A DNA stretch of 64,000 nt from Nannobrachium achirus (lineage: Eukaryota > Chordata > Actinopteri > Myctophiformes > Myctophidae): the NCBI GenBank assembly GCA_963921795.1, contig OY997651.1, positions 49,581,518 through 49,645,517 on the forward strand. Direction: 5' to 3'. The notes beneath the pieces were generated by a model. The model ran no database searches. It was not told the origin of the DNA and saw nothing but the letters and a program-made list of their open reading frames with translations. The translations under genes were made by a program, and so were the position numbers. The first letter of the stretch is position 1. Each line of letters starts with the position of its first letter. This document shows, one piece after another, positions 21,861-31,999 of this stretch.

Positions 21861-22329
21861 GTATAGGAGCCGCTCAAAAACCAAGCCATTATAATACACT
21901 CTCATTCCATTTGTCCAGGGGTGACCAGATCTAAAGTCCCAGTCAAACATAATTGTTGTGAGTCTCTGGTCAGACATCTTCACAAGCCTATTCGGGGCAA
22001 CTTAAGACATCAAAGCTGCCGAAGCTTTCAAGGGCGGGTTGGCCCGTCGCCAGCAGCACGGGTGACAGCGTCATGTTCAATAGCAGCCCTAGCGGCAGCC
22101 TCAGTGGCTGGGGAACGCCTGCCTGGTGGAGGGCCAGTGACACGATAAATAAATAAATATGCAAATAAATGTAAAAATGTATAATGAAATGTATATATTT
22201 ATGTATTTGTACTCCTATGTGTAGCATCACAAGCTTAAGAGGGAGCTTCACCCACTCTAGCTTTAAGGGACTGAACAATACTGTTTAAAAATATATCATT
22301 TTGCCAAAGGGGTAAAATGAACTCCATCA

Positions 22330-22778
22330 CCCACAAATGGTCAGGGTGGTCAAACTTTGTCAGGATGAGCCACAATGCTCCCTCCCAAACCTCTAACAAA
22401 TGTCCCCATCTCACTGTTCACCCATTTTCTGGCCTTGTTAATTGCCCCCGGATTGGCAGCACCTCACTGGCGTCTCTGGGCGAGCTGGGAGAAGACGAGC
22501 TTCATCTGTGGGAACGGCTTGTGTAGATGCTGCAAGTCCTTCTTCATCATTGTGGCAAGCTCTATACTCTTCACCTTCCCGAGGTCGTTGCTTCCACAAT
22601 GAATAAGAGGGACATCTGGGGCTGTTCTTCTTCCCAGGGATTGGTAAAAGAAGTCGAGGAATTGGGGCCATCTCGCTCCGAGACCACCTGGCTGCAGACC
22701 CCTGCAGCCCATGGACTGTCCACGGTAGACAGGAAGTCCACAAGTGGCAGGAAGTGACTTCACACATCCACAAGACAA
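22330..22778 (-). pseudogene. SGNH/GDSL-hydrolase-like fragment, repeat-borne
   Basis: Minus-strand frame reads WPQFLDFFYQSLG, PDVPLIHCGSNDLGKVKSIE (block III-like GxND), LATMMKKDLQHLHK, KLVFSQLAQRR, a stop, then NPGAINKARKWVNSEMG, and after further stops VGDGVHFTPLAK, which matches block V (DxxH) of SGNH esterases. The order fits SGNH-type domains found in many fish mobile elements. In-frame stops make it a pseudogene. The upstream sequence (about 22725-22800) is shared with 25690-25790, marking an element boundary. Which transposon class carries this domain cannot be told from the fragment. Confidence 0.65.
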
Positions 22779-22800
22779 GACGTCAAGACGTCACGTGACC
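22725..22800 (-). repeat. Repeat shared with 25690-25790
   Basis: CACTTCCTGCCACTTGTGGA, CTTCCTGTCTACC and GTGGACAGTCCA occur on the minus strand here and on the plus strand at about 25740-25790, together with a TCACGTGACGTC block. The two copies are inverted relative to each other. Confidence 0.8.
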
Positions 22801-22857
22801 GATTGGCTAGTCTTGCGTGATCAGACTTTGCCTATGTGGAATAGTTGTCTGGCTACC

Positions 22858-23180
22858 GCGAGACTAGCGATTATTATAAGCGACTTACATTATTATTATT
22901 ATTATACACGCACGCACTGTTGCCATGTCCGCTTATTATAAGCGTGGTGTTGCCATGTTCGCTTATTATGAGCGACTTGCATTATTATTATTATACACGC
23001 ACGGCCGCACGCACGCACTGTTGCCATGTCCGCTTATTATAAGCGTGGTGTTGCCATGTTCGCTTATTATGAGCGACTTGCATTATTATTATTATACACG
23101 CACGCATGCATGCACGCACTGTTGCCACGTTCGCTTATTATAAGCGACTTGCATTATTATTATACACACACGCGCGTGCA
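22858..23180 (+). repeat. 101-bp tandem repeat with palindromic core
   Basis: Unit of 101 bp (GTTGCCATGTCCGCTTATTA at 22919 and 23020) containing the perfect palindrome CGCTTATTATAAGCG, a second CGCTTATTATGAGCG, an (ATT)n run and a CACGCACGCA run. About three copies, the outer ones partial. Confidence 0.9.
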
Positions 23181-23559
23181 CACACACACACAGGCTAATA
23201 TTAGACCTGTCTAAACGTTTTATTAATTTAAACCATTAGAGCTGCATTTTTTTTGTTATGATAATTGCTATTTTTAATCAATTAATCATGGTCAGCTATG
23301 AACCATGCCTCATTTACCATGACAAAATATTAACCACACAGTGTACATGAATATACATGATCATATTTGTGATGAATCTGATTAATTACAGCTACCCTGT
23401 GAATACATTTCTAAATCTTTTGACAAACCATATATTAAATTCATTTCAAAAGCGCTTTAAGAAAACATGATTCTTATTATCGCCAATATTTCCTTCAAAG
23501 AATTAGAAAAACGAATATACATACTGTATGTATACTTTACATATAGTTTGTTTTATGGT

Positions 23560-23650
23560 CATAAATCAACAGGATCTTGAATGGCTTGAGTCTCAGCTGG
23601 ACCCTCTTGGATTCTAGACTCAAACTGTGTGCTGTTCTTGCTTACTGTAT
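23560..23650 (-). CDS. Possible C-terminal exon, unrecognised
   Basis: Minus-strand reading SKNSTQFESRIQEGPAETQA then IQDPVDL and a stop, preceded by an AG acceptor-like GGGATACAG. It lies about 150 bp downstream of the SMC5-like exon on the same strand. Low complexity and short; weak support. Confidence 0.25.
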
Positions 23651-23794
23651 CCCTCTAGCCTAAATTGTAACGGTTACCATGTTACATACCGATGTTGGAG
23701 AATCACATTCATATGAAGCCAATCAAATACAATTCATCTCTGCTTGTTTGTAAAATAGAACAAAGAAACAAGGATTCCAGTCAGAGACCCTTTA

Positions 23795-24097
23795 ATAGTT
23801 CAGACACAAGGTAGACACCCGAATGTTCCGTTTGTCACGGACCTCTGACATAAACAGTTCCATCTCATCCATAAGACCGAATTCAAAAAGGAATGGTGCC
23901 CTGATGTCGTCTTCATCCGCCATGTCCATACAGTCCATACCATCAACAAAAAGACCGTATGTTGTCAGGGCCAGCTTAGCATCGTCCTCCTCCATGGCCA
24001 ATATTTGTCGTCGACGGACTATCCCCTGGAAGAGCTGCATGTTTTCATCCAGCCACTTACAGGCTTCCTCTATGGCCATCATCACAGGATAGTCCTA
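23795..24097 (-). pseudogene. SMC5 hinge-like exon or fragment
   Basis: After an acceptor-like TTCTCTCTAG (about 24098) the minus strand reads DYPVMMAIEEACKWLDENMQ, LFQGIVRRRQILAMEEDD and, after a divergent stretch, DDIRAPFLFEFGLMDEMELF plus MSEVRDKRNIRVSTLC, then a stop. The pattern (A-WL--N---F-G-V then NDLRAF-FE---DME-F--EVRD---LRVN) matches the segment leading into the SMC5 hinge. The middle is divergent and the stop is premature for SMC5, so this is probably a degenerate exon copy or a repeat-captured fragment rather than working smc5. No other SMC5 exon was found. Confidence 0.45.
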
Positions 24098-24164
24098 GAG
24101 AGAATTGATATAAATTACCACAACTTAATGTTTCTTTGAGTCATCAGCCATACCCATTACCTAT

Positions 24165-24475
24165 GGTTTGATGAGCCCTTTCTGTCGTGTCCCCTACATT
24201 ATGGAATACGCTCCGTCTCTCCCCTCCCACGTCAAACTGGCCCAGTGCATCCAGTCTTTAAAATCTCATCTTAAAACCCACCTTTAAACCTTGGCTTTTA
24301 ACCCCATGGTTTACATTTTGTTTCACTGTCTGCTGATGCTGCATTTTTCAGTGTGTTTGTGTTGTTTTTACCGTTGCTTTTCTGTGTTTTAGCCAATGTA
24401 TTTAGATTCATTTTTCTGTACAGCACTTTGTTAACCTGGTGTTGGAAAATGGGTTATATAAATAAATGAAATGGA
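24165..24475 (+). mobile_element. L2-like LINE 3' end
   Basis: Degenerate reading SPTLWNTLRLSPP...LKSHLKTHL corresponds to the C-terminal end of L2-type reverse-transcriptase ORFs. A 3' UTR follows with CAGCACTTTG and TTATATAAATAAATGAAAT, the usual fish L2 tail. Strongly 5'-truncated. Confidence 0.65.
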
Positions 24476-24554
24476 ACACATACATTAATCAATGGTAGCC
24501 CGTCTTCCTCCCTGGTGCTGGTAGGACAGTGGCCTACACCCTCCAGACTGCCAG

Positions 24555-24982
24555 GGTGGACAGACGTCCTAGCCCTCTTCGGATCTCAAAGTTACAACAG
24601 GGGGTCCTCCAAATCTTTGAGTGATAGAAACTTTTTTCTCCTTTTTTATATTAACCACTTGAACCCTAGTGTACATATTCAGAGAACTTTAGCCAAAGTT
24701 CACATTGTGAGCTTGTAGATCAGCTATTTTTGGCAAATAAGTTTGGTGTATTGGGGGGAAAAGAGCATACTAAAGTACAGAGTGAAAGGTCAAGTTTAAT
24801 AAGTATTGATGGTTCAAGTGGTTAAATATCTGAAAACACAAATTGACATGAATCCAAAATACACTGATGATTGTGTTGTCAAACAATGAAACTATATGGA
24901 ATCTATGAACAGGTTGTGGGGGTCCCTGCTGCATCTCTCTCAATTAAGGGGTCCTTGGCCTGAAAACGTTGAAGACCCCTGG
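24555..24982. mobile_element. hAT-type MITE (GAAGACCCCTG end)
   Basis: The right end GAAAACGTTGAAGACCCCTG and left part CAGGGGGTCCTCCAAATCTT are imperfect inverted ends. The 200-bp right half is repeated at 29147-29342. The left part matches 59925-59970 and 61985-62040. A GTGAGCTTGTAGATCAGCTA motif sits at 24707-24726. No clean TSD. Confidence 0.6.
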
Positions 24983-24989
24983 TATATGT

Positions 24990-25690
24990 ATACCATTGTG
25001 TTTCATGTGTATAAACATATTGTGCATTCAATAATATGCTATTAAAATAATAGATTCATATAATCATGCTTTTATTTTAAACATGCATGTTATAAACATA
25101 CCTTATTAACTGACAACCAATGTCAATACTATCAATCTAGCACAAACAATCTGCCAATTACACAATAATCATGTATACAAGCTATTCAAAAGAGGCAGAT
25201 ATTTTATATTTTAAGACGAAATATTATTTTTTCTTTCTTTTTAAAAATACAATATAGATATAGATCTTATATAATTATTATGATTATTGTTCAACAATTT
25301 CGGGGACCCCAGTATCCCCGCGGACCCCCTAGGAGTCGCAGACCCCCTGTTGAAGACCCCCTGGTGTAAAGCCTTTTATATCCATGTGTTACTTCGAAAC
25401 ATGAAGACGAACGACGCTGCAGGGTTAGCAGCTCTGGACTGGTCCAGGTTTCTCCCTCACGCTCTGCAAGGAAGCAGCCTCTAACACAGGACCAAGAATT
25501 CCACTGCCCTACTAGCGCTACACTCTAGTCAAAATAAACTAAACTACTTTGCTACTCACAAAAACAAAGGTTGTTTTGTGTTGTTGAAAGTGTATTCTCG
25601 AGAGTGGGAAACCTCTCAGCACCCCATCCACGCTGTAAAATACACTTTTTGAGCAGAAAAGAAAAGAAAAGTGCACAAGTGATTTCTGGC
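24990..25690. other. AT-rich interval with hAT-end remnants
   Basis: 25300-25370 carries GGGGACCCC, CGGACCCCCTAGG and TTGAAGACCCCC repeats typical of hAT MITE ends. The rest has no supported feature. Confidence 0.35.
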
Positions 25691-25847
25691 CGCTGGTGGG
25701 AGGTCACGTGACGTCTCTGCCTTGTGGAGGTGTGAGGTCACTTCCTGCCACTTGTGGACTTCCTGTCTACCCCGTGGACAGTCCACAGGCTACATCTATC
25801 TGCAGCCAGGGGCTGCTCCCAAGCCCCCAGAACCCAGGGCTAGATTT

Positions 25848-26030
25848 GAAGCAACGGCTACGTGCTAGCATGTAGCTAATCCAGGTGCATTCTGGGGGTT
25901 TGGCCCCACTACCAGGGTATCCTTCCTGTGAGCGGAGAGCAGCGTGACGTCATTTGTGGTCTCGAATAGTGGCCAATTACCCCCAGAATGCACCTGGATT
26001 AGCTACATGCTAGCACGTAGCCGTTGCTTC
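25848..26030. repeat. Perfect 52-bp inverted repeat
   Basis: Arms 25848-25899 and 25979-26030 are exact reverse complements (GAAGCAACGGCTACGTGCTA...). The 79-bp spacer has a partly inverted continuation. Probably the core of a small foldback MITE; outer boundaries and TSD are unclear. Confidence 0.85.
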
Positions 26031-26305
26031 AAAACGCCACTGAGCACTTGCATTGAAATGATAGTGGGGGCGGGGCTCGTCCGCTCTCTATTTTATATAC
26101 TCTATGGCTGCTCCCTGTCCACCCCTTCTTCTTCTTCTTTTTGTTTCCGGCAGGCTGTACACTGTTGCGTGTAATGCTGCCCTCCACAGTTCGGGAGTAT
26201 CATATATGAATACCCACATCCCATTTGAGTTTACTATGTCTCTATGATTATTAGTTGTCCCTCCCCCCCAAAAAAACATCCCCTTCTGTATTCTATTGTC
26301 CGTTT

Positions 26306-26540
26306 CTACATCCCAGACCCTGAGGCCTGTGATGTTGGGGCAAATTCGTCTCTCAATGTGTCATTCAAATCTTCTCCAGTTATATCCTCTATTCCCAGGA
26401 ACCACCTGGCTGCATCAAGCACCATAGCTATTCTCTCCAATTTCCATTCAATTTCAATGGCACCGTTTATGACCATTGCTATGCCCCCAACCACCGAAAT
26501 TAAAGTAATTAAAATCGCTAAAATGATAGAAAGCAGCAAA
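26306..26540 (-). CDS. Unrecognised frame with a hydrophobic segment
   Basis: Minus-strand frame contains a hydrophobic stretch (LLSIILAILITLISVVGGIA), consistent with a membrane helix, then EIEWKLERIAMVLDAARWFL and a polar end before a stop. An acceptor-like TTTCTATCATTTTAG lies in the run at about 26520-26535, directly after a poly(T) stretch. It may be an exon of a repeat-borne gene; I do not recognise it. Confidence 0.25.
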
Positions 26541-26542
26541 TG

Positions 26543-26560
26543 AAAAAAAAAAAAAAAAAA
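26543..26560 (+). repeat. Poly(A) tract
   Basis: About 18 consecutive A residues. Confidence 0.9.
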
Positions 26561-26980
26561 GCCCCGGGGTTGTTTCCACTCTCTGAGATTCGTACAAATT
26601 CTTGGCAATCTGGCTTTTCACAAGAATAGCCCTTTCGCGACCTCTTGACATGAATGGGAAATAAAGGCCCACCTATTTTGGGGTCACATAAATCCCTCTT
26701 TCAGGATCTACACATTGCATTGGTTGGAAGGGTTTAGAATGCATGTGCCTAATTAGGAGATTTATTTTTGAAAAGCTGTTCTTGCAAATGGTACATTTGT
26801 AAGTTTCTTGTTTGTGTTTGCTTGTTCCTGGTCTAACTCCAGGCTCCCATCAACTGCATCAGCACTGTCACTTCCTTTCCTCCCTTTCTTCCCTTTCTTA
26901 ACTGTGAAAAAATAATGAATGATATGATAAACATGAATAAATATTGTATTTGATAGTCTTTATTATTTAATGGCTGGCCT

Positions 26981-27570
26981 CATAGGCGATTTTAAGGGGT
27001 GTCCTAGGGTGCACGTGCACCCCCTGGCCGCCAGGCGGCCATTTTGATTTTTTTGATCATAATAAACACGCAATATGATTTAGAAGAAGAACATCTCAAA
27101 TTCGCCTTTTTTGACCCTTTGAAGCACCCATAGCATGACTTCTAAACCAATCACAGCAAATGGGGGGCGGGAGGTAATAGGACTACTGGTTTCTCAACCA
27201 ATCACAGTGACTGTCTGAACGTCTCTGACAGCACAGCTTGAAAAACAAACGGCAGATGATGACACCTGCAGATTTATCTAAATAACAGAATTAAACAGTT
27301 GTTTCACAGTGGAATATGCTACCTGGGGTTAACTACAGACATCCATAGGACATGTGGATAGCTTTTACATTTACCATACGTGAACTAAAGTTTTCGGCGC
27401 TGCTCAACGAGGCTGGATTACACGATGTGTTCTGTGCCTCCAAGGAATAACACTTTCTTCTGGGCACCTCAATATAACATTGGATATTTTCTTGTCATTT
27501 TCTTAAGGTAAGACATGGCTTTATTTAACTATCTGTTCACTGTGGAGTTAGCCAGCCTGTTTTCTTCTCC

Positions 27571-27611
<41 letters not shown>

Positions 27612-28064
27612 GTGTGTGTGTGTGCGCGCGAGCGAGCGAGCGCGCATGCTTGCTTCACTTGCTTGTAAATATTGGTAGCTGCTGGTTATGGATCTTTGGT
27701 GGTGTGGTTGTGCCACACCACCAATGTAAATGACTGCTTGATTGCTTGATGAATGATGATTAACTTGATGTTTGGCTTTATATGTCCTGGCTGTGCTGCC
27801 TCTGTCTGCAAAATAAGTAAATAAATCCTATAGATAGACATATGGTGTCTAGAAAAAGAAGCACCTGTTTTACACTTTTTTTTGTTTATATTGTGTTACA
27901 TTTGGGTACAAAATTAACTGCAGAAATCCGCTAAAACAACATTACAAAACCGCTAATATCCGCAATTTATCCGCAAAAAAACGTCGTGCACGCGCGCTGC
28001 GCGCGCGTGCATGAGGTAATAGAGGTCGTGCACCCCCTGCTAGAAGAGGCTAGAATCGCCTATG
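26981..28064. mobile_element. hAT element with perfect TSD
   Basis: Ends CATAGGCGATTTTAAG and, inverted, CATAGGCGATTCTAGC. Perfect 8-bp TSD GCTGGCCT at 26973-26980 and 28065-28072. Contains a TG microsatellite (27573-27640). Near the right end is a palindromic GTGCACGCGCGCTGCGCGCG stretch. The CATAGGCG end resembles that of 18208-19523, so they may share a transposase source. No transposase here. Confidence 0.9.
27573..27640 (+). repeat. (TG)n/(CGAG)n microsatellite
   Basis: TG run with a few GC interruptions, ending in GCGAGCGAGCGAGCG. Confidence 0.95.
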
Positions 28065-28072
28065 GCTGGCCT

Positions 28073-28790
28073 TACATTTTTGGCATTTCAGAGTCTCCCC
28101 CACCACCGGTCCAGATCTAGAACCTGTGGCGCCCTCTTGTTGAGGCCTCCTCCCCTAAGTTGGAGTGGCTCGCCTTTATTATGGATTATTATGCAGTACA
28201 ATTTCACTTTCCTGTAGGTAGGGCATCCAGCAAAACAACACATGGGCAAATAAATTGTCTGGAGTATCCCTACCTGGCACTGCTGGAGCTCTCTGGGCAC
28301 CACTGGCATCGTTCTTCAACTATGCCATGGACTGTTCCGGGGACGCTGTGCTTCTTCATATGGGCTCTGAAAACATCTGGTCATATTTGAACGTGTGCAA
28401 CTGTGCATCAGTTAACAGTAAGCCAAGAGATGTCGTTTGCTACTTGTGTAACAAAAGTAACGGAATATTCTCATTTCAGGGCTACATAAAAGAGGGGGGG
28501 CTTCCTCCACGGCATCTCCTAGTTCTGGATGCTCCTAGGGAATGTTCTTGGCTTTTTTGATTGACTCCACCCACGCACAGTTTTTGACGTCTGGAATCAT
28601 TTACAATTCCTTCACCTGCTTTACCCACTTGTTCAAGCATCTCTGGAAAGTAGGATTGAGAGGCGCATTGCCAATGCCGTCAAACACGTACTCCATCTTT
28701 CAACCTAAATTGAGAGTGTACAAACAGGTTTTTCAAATAAAACCCTGGATTCATTTCAAGTGAACACTGTGAAGTACTGATATTACTAGA
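28073..28790. other. Interval with weak coding-like pieces
   Basis: Both strands have open stretches. On the plus strand SENIWSYLNVCNCASVN is followed by a GTAAGCC donor-like site and CDLC-like DVVCYLCNKS; on the minus strand ERWSTCLTALAMRLSILLSR follows an acceptor-like CTCAATTTAG. None matches a family I can name and the frames do not join. Left unassigned. Confidence 0.25.
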
Positions 28791-28799
28791 TCTGAACAG

Positions 28800-28918
28800 A
28801 ACACCATACCGATGCTTTCTCTAGGGTACTGCTTTTTGCGGGCGATTGCAAGCACATAGATGTCCTTGCCCTCAATGCAGCTGCACGACCATCCTACTAA
28901 CTCTCCATCCAGCAGCTG
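28800..28918 (-). CDS. Exon-like segment, unrecognised
   Basis: Between an acceptor TGCACTGTTCGCAG and a possible donor CATCG/GTATGG, the minus strand is open: LLDGELVGWSCSCIEGKDIY then VLAIARKKQYPRESIG. The composition and flanking splice-like sites look like a real internal exon. No family is recognised and no partner exon was found. Confidence 0.35.
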
Positions 28919-29146
28919 CGAACAGTGCACAAACGGGTATTACTATTAAATAAACTAATTAAGCCGAATCACCATCGTTTTGCAACGGAACTGACAATGT
29001 AGCCTACCTTAAAAAAAAAAAAAGCCCTGTAGGCACAAACAAATGAAGCCACACAGCCAACATGTAACACTGCTATCACTTTTAGTGATAGCACAACAAA
29101 CACAGTAGGCTATAAGTATAAACACAAACACTGCAACCCACAGGGA

Positions 29147-29345
29147 AGTGAAAGGTCAAGTTTAGTATTGACGGTTCAAGTTGTTAAATATCTGAAAACA
29201 ATTTGACATGAATCCAAAATACACTGATGATTGTGATGTCAAACGAAACTATTATGAAATCTATGAAAAGGTTGTGGGGGTCCCTGCTTCATCTCTGTCT
29301 CAACTAAGGGTTCCTGGCCTGAAAACATTGAAGACCCCTGTTCAA
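29147..29345 (+). repeat. Second copy of the 24782-24982 repeat
   Basis: Shares GTGAAAGGTCAAGTTTA, CATGAATCCAAAATACACTG, AGGTTGTGGGGGTCCCTGC and the end GAAGACCCCTG with 24782-24982 at high identity. It lacks the left half. Confidence 0.85.
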
Positions 29346-29830
29346 AGGAACTTTTTGTTTTTAAATTATAAATAAGAAGAAATGGTGGCAGTGTCCCTAC
29401 AACTGTGCAAAAGCAGTGTCACATTTAACATCTGCATAACCTCTGCCTTGTTGAAAGTGTCAACATTAATATAAACTTGGCATTTATTGAAGTTGGCACT
29501 TAGCAGCAAAAAAGACACAATCGAACACAAATCACACTTCACACAATATACGTTTTCAAAATGTACAAAAATGGGGCCCATCAGATTGTTCACTGTCAGA
29601 AAGTAGTGCTGGCATTGCATGGAATTATTACCATAAATGTTTTTGAAACAAATTACACAATAGAACACAAATAAAAATGCACTACAAAACACACTTTAGG
29701 CTCTATTTTCTATATAGGCAAATTCCAGGCAGATTTCTGACAAAGTTATGTTGCTATATCAGTGGTTGTGGAACTTAGTGATATCAAGACTCGATACACA
29801 CCACTAAAACACACCAATAAGAGGTCAGAG
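29346..29830. other. AT-rich interval, no recognised gene
   Basis: A 108-codon minus-strand frame (29366-29692) is Phe/Cys-rich with no family resemblance and is probably chance. Confidence 0.3.
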
Positions 29831-29833
29831 GGA

Positions 29834-30222
29834 TCACAGAATATTTGGTTTATGTCCAGTATACTGATTATTAGGGTCAGGAAATATAGACCGCACACGC
29901 CATACAACACAAGAGGGTATCACGCGCCTATTGCCTGCCCCCAAGCGCCCGTACTGCCATAGGATATACTGCCTATAGGCTGCATGGCGATATTCCCTGT
30001 TGTCAGTCCCTGGGTAATCTGGATCGATCTGTGCAATGTACTCGTTGCGAAGCTCCCGATTTAACCTCAAGTGTGCCTCCTCCAAACACAATGTCTCCAT
30101 GTGAACTGTGCGGCTAGTGCACCTCTCACGACTGTTGCCACAACACTTCTTTTCAATGTCAGTTGGCATGTGCCTGCAATAGGTACAGGTACACCACCAC
30201 AGCTGCCCGTCTGGTGGAGGAG
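29834..30222 (-). pseudogene. P2X7 C-terminal-like domain, repeat-borne
   Basis: Minus-strand frame begins DGQLWWCTCTYCRHMPTDIE and continues KKCCGNSRERCTS, LCLEEAHLRLNRELRNEYIA, then REYRHAAYRQYILWQYGRLG, VIPSCVVWRVRSIFP and NQYTGHKPN. This is the Cys-rich cytosolic ballast-type domain of P2X purinoceptor 7, which also occurs without the channel part in many fish multi-copy genes. No P2X extracellular or membrane part is present. It abuts a LINE fragment and has no start codon or intron, suggesting a captured or repeat-borne domain. The frame is intact for about 110 residues. Function unknown in this setting. Confidence 0.8.
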
Positions 30223-30244
30223 ATGGCTCAGCAGGTTGAGAAGT

Positions 30245-30345
30245 TGGGGTAGCAGATCAACCGGGAGCCAGTGGAGGCTGCGGAGAAGGGGAGAGACATG
30301 TGAGAAGGCTGGTTGAAGACCAGTCGTGCAGCGGCATTTTGGATC
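30245..30345 (-). mobile_element. LINE reverse-transcriptase C-terminal fragment
   Basis: Minus-strand reading LIQNAAARLVFNQPSHM then, in a shifted frame, SPLLRSLHWLPV. This is the conserved C-terminal block of L2/CR1-type LINE reverse-transcriptase ORFs. A frameshift separates the halves. Confidence 0.75.
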
Positions 30346-30825
30346 AAAAACCGATATATGAATATGTATATATGAGTGTTGAATAAAATAAAATGAAATG
30401 TTATCTCTAGGGATGCGGTATCGGTACTCGTGGTATCGGTACTCGACCCGATACAACCCTATTTTGCTGTACTCGTACTCGCCAGATACTTCTCACGGCA
30501 GCGCCCGATACTCTGCTGGGGCGTCACAAGGGGGAGAAAGTGGGACTGAGTTACTAGGGCTCAAGGTGAAAGCCAGGGCCTTAATTATTTTATACTTTTG
30601 CTATTGAAAAATAGCAGATATGCAAGCTCACAGTGCCGCACTGCGAACGAGGCACCAGTGCTCCAACGATACAGCTGCGACCACTTAAAGGCATCAGCAT
30701 CACGGCATGCCTTGTTGCGCTAAACTTACCTCTAAAGTTGAATCTCTTTCATATATCCTTCACCACCTCACGCAAATTGCAAAGTATAGGCTACTGTAGG
30801 TAAGTTAAACTTCCCACTAGAAAGC

Positions 30826-30860
30826 TGTGTGTGTGTGTGTGTTTGTTTGTTTGTCTCTGT
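30826..30860 (+). repeat. TG/TTTG microsatellite
   Basis: Short TG run followed by TTTG units. Confidence 0.8.
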
Positions 30861-30909
30861 CGCTCTTGTCTTGCAAGCTCGCTCTCTCGGTGAAGTGTGT
30901 GTCTGTCTG

Positions 30910-31138
30910 CAGGGACGTGCAGAGAAATTTTAGAGAGGCAGGGGCTGATATTTCTAGAAGGCCTTTTGGTGGACAATTCTCTTGAATGCAGCCTTCAGTT
31001 ATGGTATGGAAAGGGCCCGGGGACATTTGCATTTTTTACCATAGTAAAAAAATGCATTCATGGACACTTTTTACAGACTGATCTGGCAGGGGCTCAAGCC
31101 CCCGTTGATGTCAAATTGTCAATGTGTGTACGTGCCTG
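30910..31138 (+). mobile_element. hAT-type MITE related to 994-1664
   Basis: Left end CAGGGACGTGCAGAG, internal TTCTCTTGAATGCAGCCTTC and CAGGGGCTCAAGCCCC, right end GTACGTGCCTG. All correspond to the 994-1664 element read on the minus strand, which has about 300 bp more in its middle. Flanks TCTGTCTG and CCTGCCAG are not a clear TSD. Confidence 0.7.
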
Positions 31139-31732
31139 CCTGCCAGTGTAGCACAGCTGAAAAAAGACGATTGATTGATTGAAGAGAATAGAGATTCTGT
31201 GGGCTTCGCCACCTAGTGGTCGAAGAAATTACCTCTGGGAACTCAGATTGCTGTGGGCTAAATCAATGAATGCATTTCTGAGAATACCAGAAAAAAATAA
31301 TAATTTGACATTATGTTATAGTTGCGGAAATTGGATAATATATTTTTTTAGAGGAAAAAAAAAGCGTAATTTAAATACATTTTGTATTATGTATCGGTAC
31401 TCGGTGAGTACTCAACATGAAGTACTTGTACTCGTACTCGGTCAGCAAAAAAGTGGTATCGGGACATCCCTAGTTATCTCTCTCAGATAAGGGGGTCGTT
31501 GGCCTGCAAAATAAAAAAAAAGACATTGAAGAGCCCATATTTAGAGCAGGTTAGGTTTAGTAGTTAGAGTTATGCTTGACTCATAGTCGCTCGTGAGCGG
31601 GCGTTGCACGCTGGGAAATCTACAAGCTTATAGTGAGCTTGTAGATCCGCAATTTTTCCCGGCTAAAATTATTTGTCTATTTTTGGCTGTTTTCAAAGCT
31701 GCCCTGAAATGTTGACGTCTTCACAATACAAA

Positions 31733-31737
31733 GTTGT

Positions 31738-31803
<66 letters not shown>
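31733..31803 (+). repeat. (TG)n microsatellite
   Basis: About 33 TG units, followed by TTCAGTTCAGTTCAAG. Confidence 0.97.
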
Positions 31804-31804
<1 letters not shown>

Positions 31805-31805
31805 C

Positions 31806-31995
31806 AGTTCAGTTCAAGTTGTTTGGGGAAACAACTTGGAAGAGTTGCAGTCACAAAGGGAATGCTTGGTCGTCGATGTGATGATGCTGGCAGTTGAAAG
31901 GATGCTGAGCAAAACAAAACGACTGATCCGTGGAACAGGTCAGGTGAGGAGCGTTGCACTGAAGGTTCAGAGGACACTGGTCCCTTGCTGACTTT
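31806..31995 (+). repeat. Coding-like repeat related to 47320-47490
   Basis: Plus-strand frame reads NLEELQSQRECLVVDVMMLA, VERMLSKTKRLIRGTGQVRS and VALKVQRTLVPC, stop. The copy at 47320-47490 shares ACTGATCCG, GTTGCGCTGA/GTTGCACTGA and the following CAGTGAACAC-like block but has stops. Family unknown. Confidence 0.45.
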
Positions 31996-31999
31996 TTTC

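Larger units (their letters stand above)
30408..31472. mobile_element. hAT element with perfect TSD
   Basis: Ends TAGGGATGCGGTATCGG and, inverted, TAGGGATGTCCCGATACC. TSD GTTATCTC at 30400-30407 and 31473-31480. TACTCGTACTCG subterminal repeats occur near both ends. A smaller hAT-type MITE (about 30910-31138) is nested inside. One minus-strand copy of the GAGCTTG motif is at 30606-30632. Confidence 0.93.

Noticed and set aside
22744..23214. Series of 60-70-codon ORFs reading YYKRGVAMFAYYERLA
   Set aside because: Translation of the 101-bp tandem repeat; no other coding evidence.
28160..28560. BED/zinc-finger exon (SENIWSYLNVC...DVVCYLC)
   Set aside because: Spacing of Cys and His does not complete a finger, and the supposed donor/acceptor sites do not join compatible frames.
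30902..31146. 8-bp TSD for the nested hAT MITE at 30910-31138
   Set aside because: Flanks TCTGTCTG and CCTGCCAG do not match; the boundary may be eroded.
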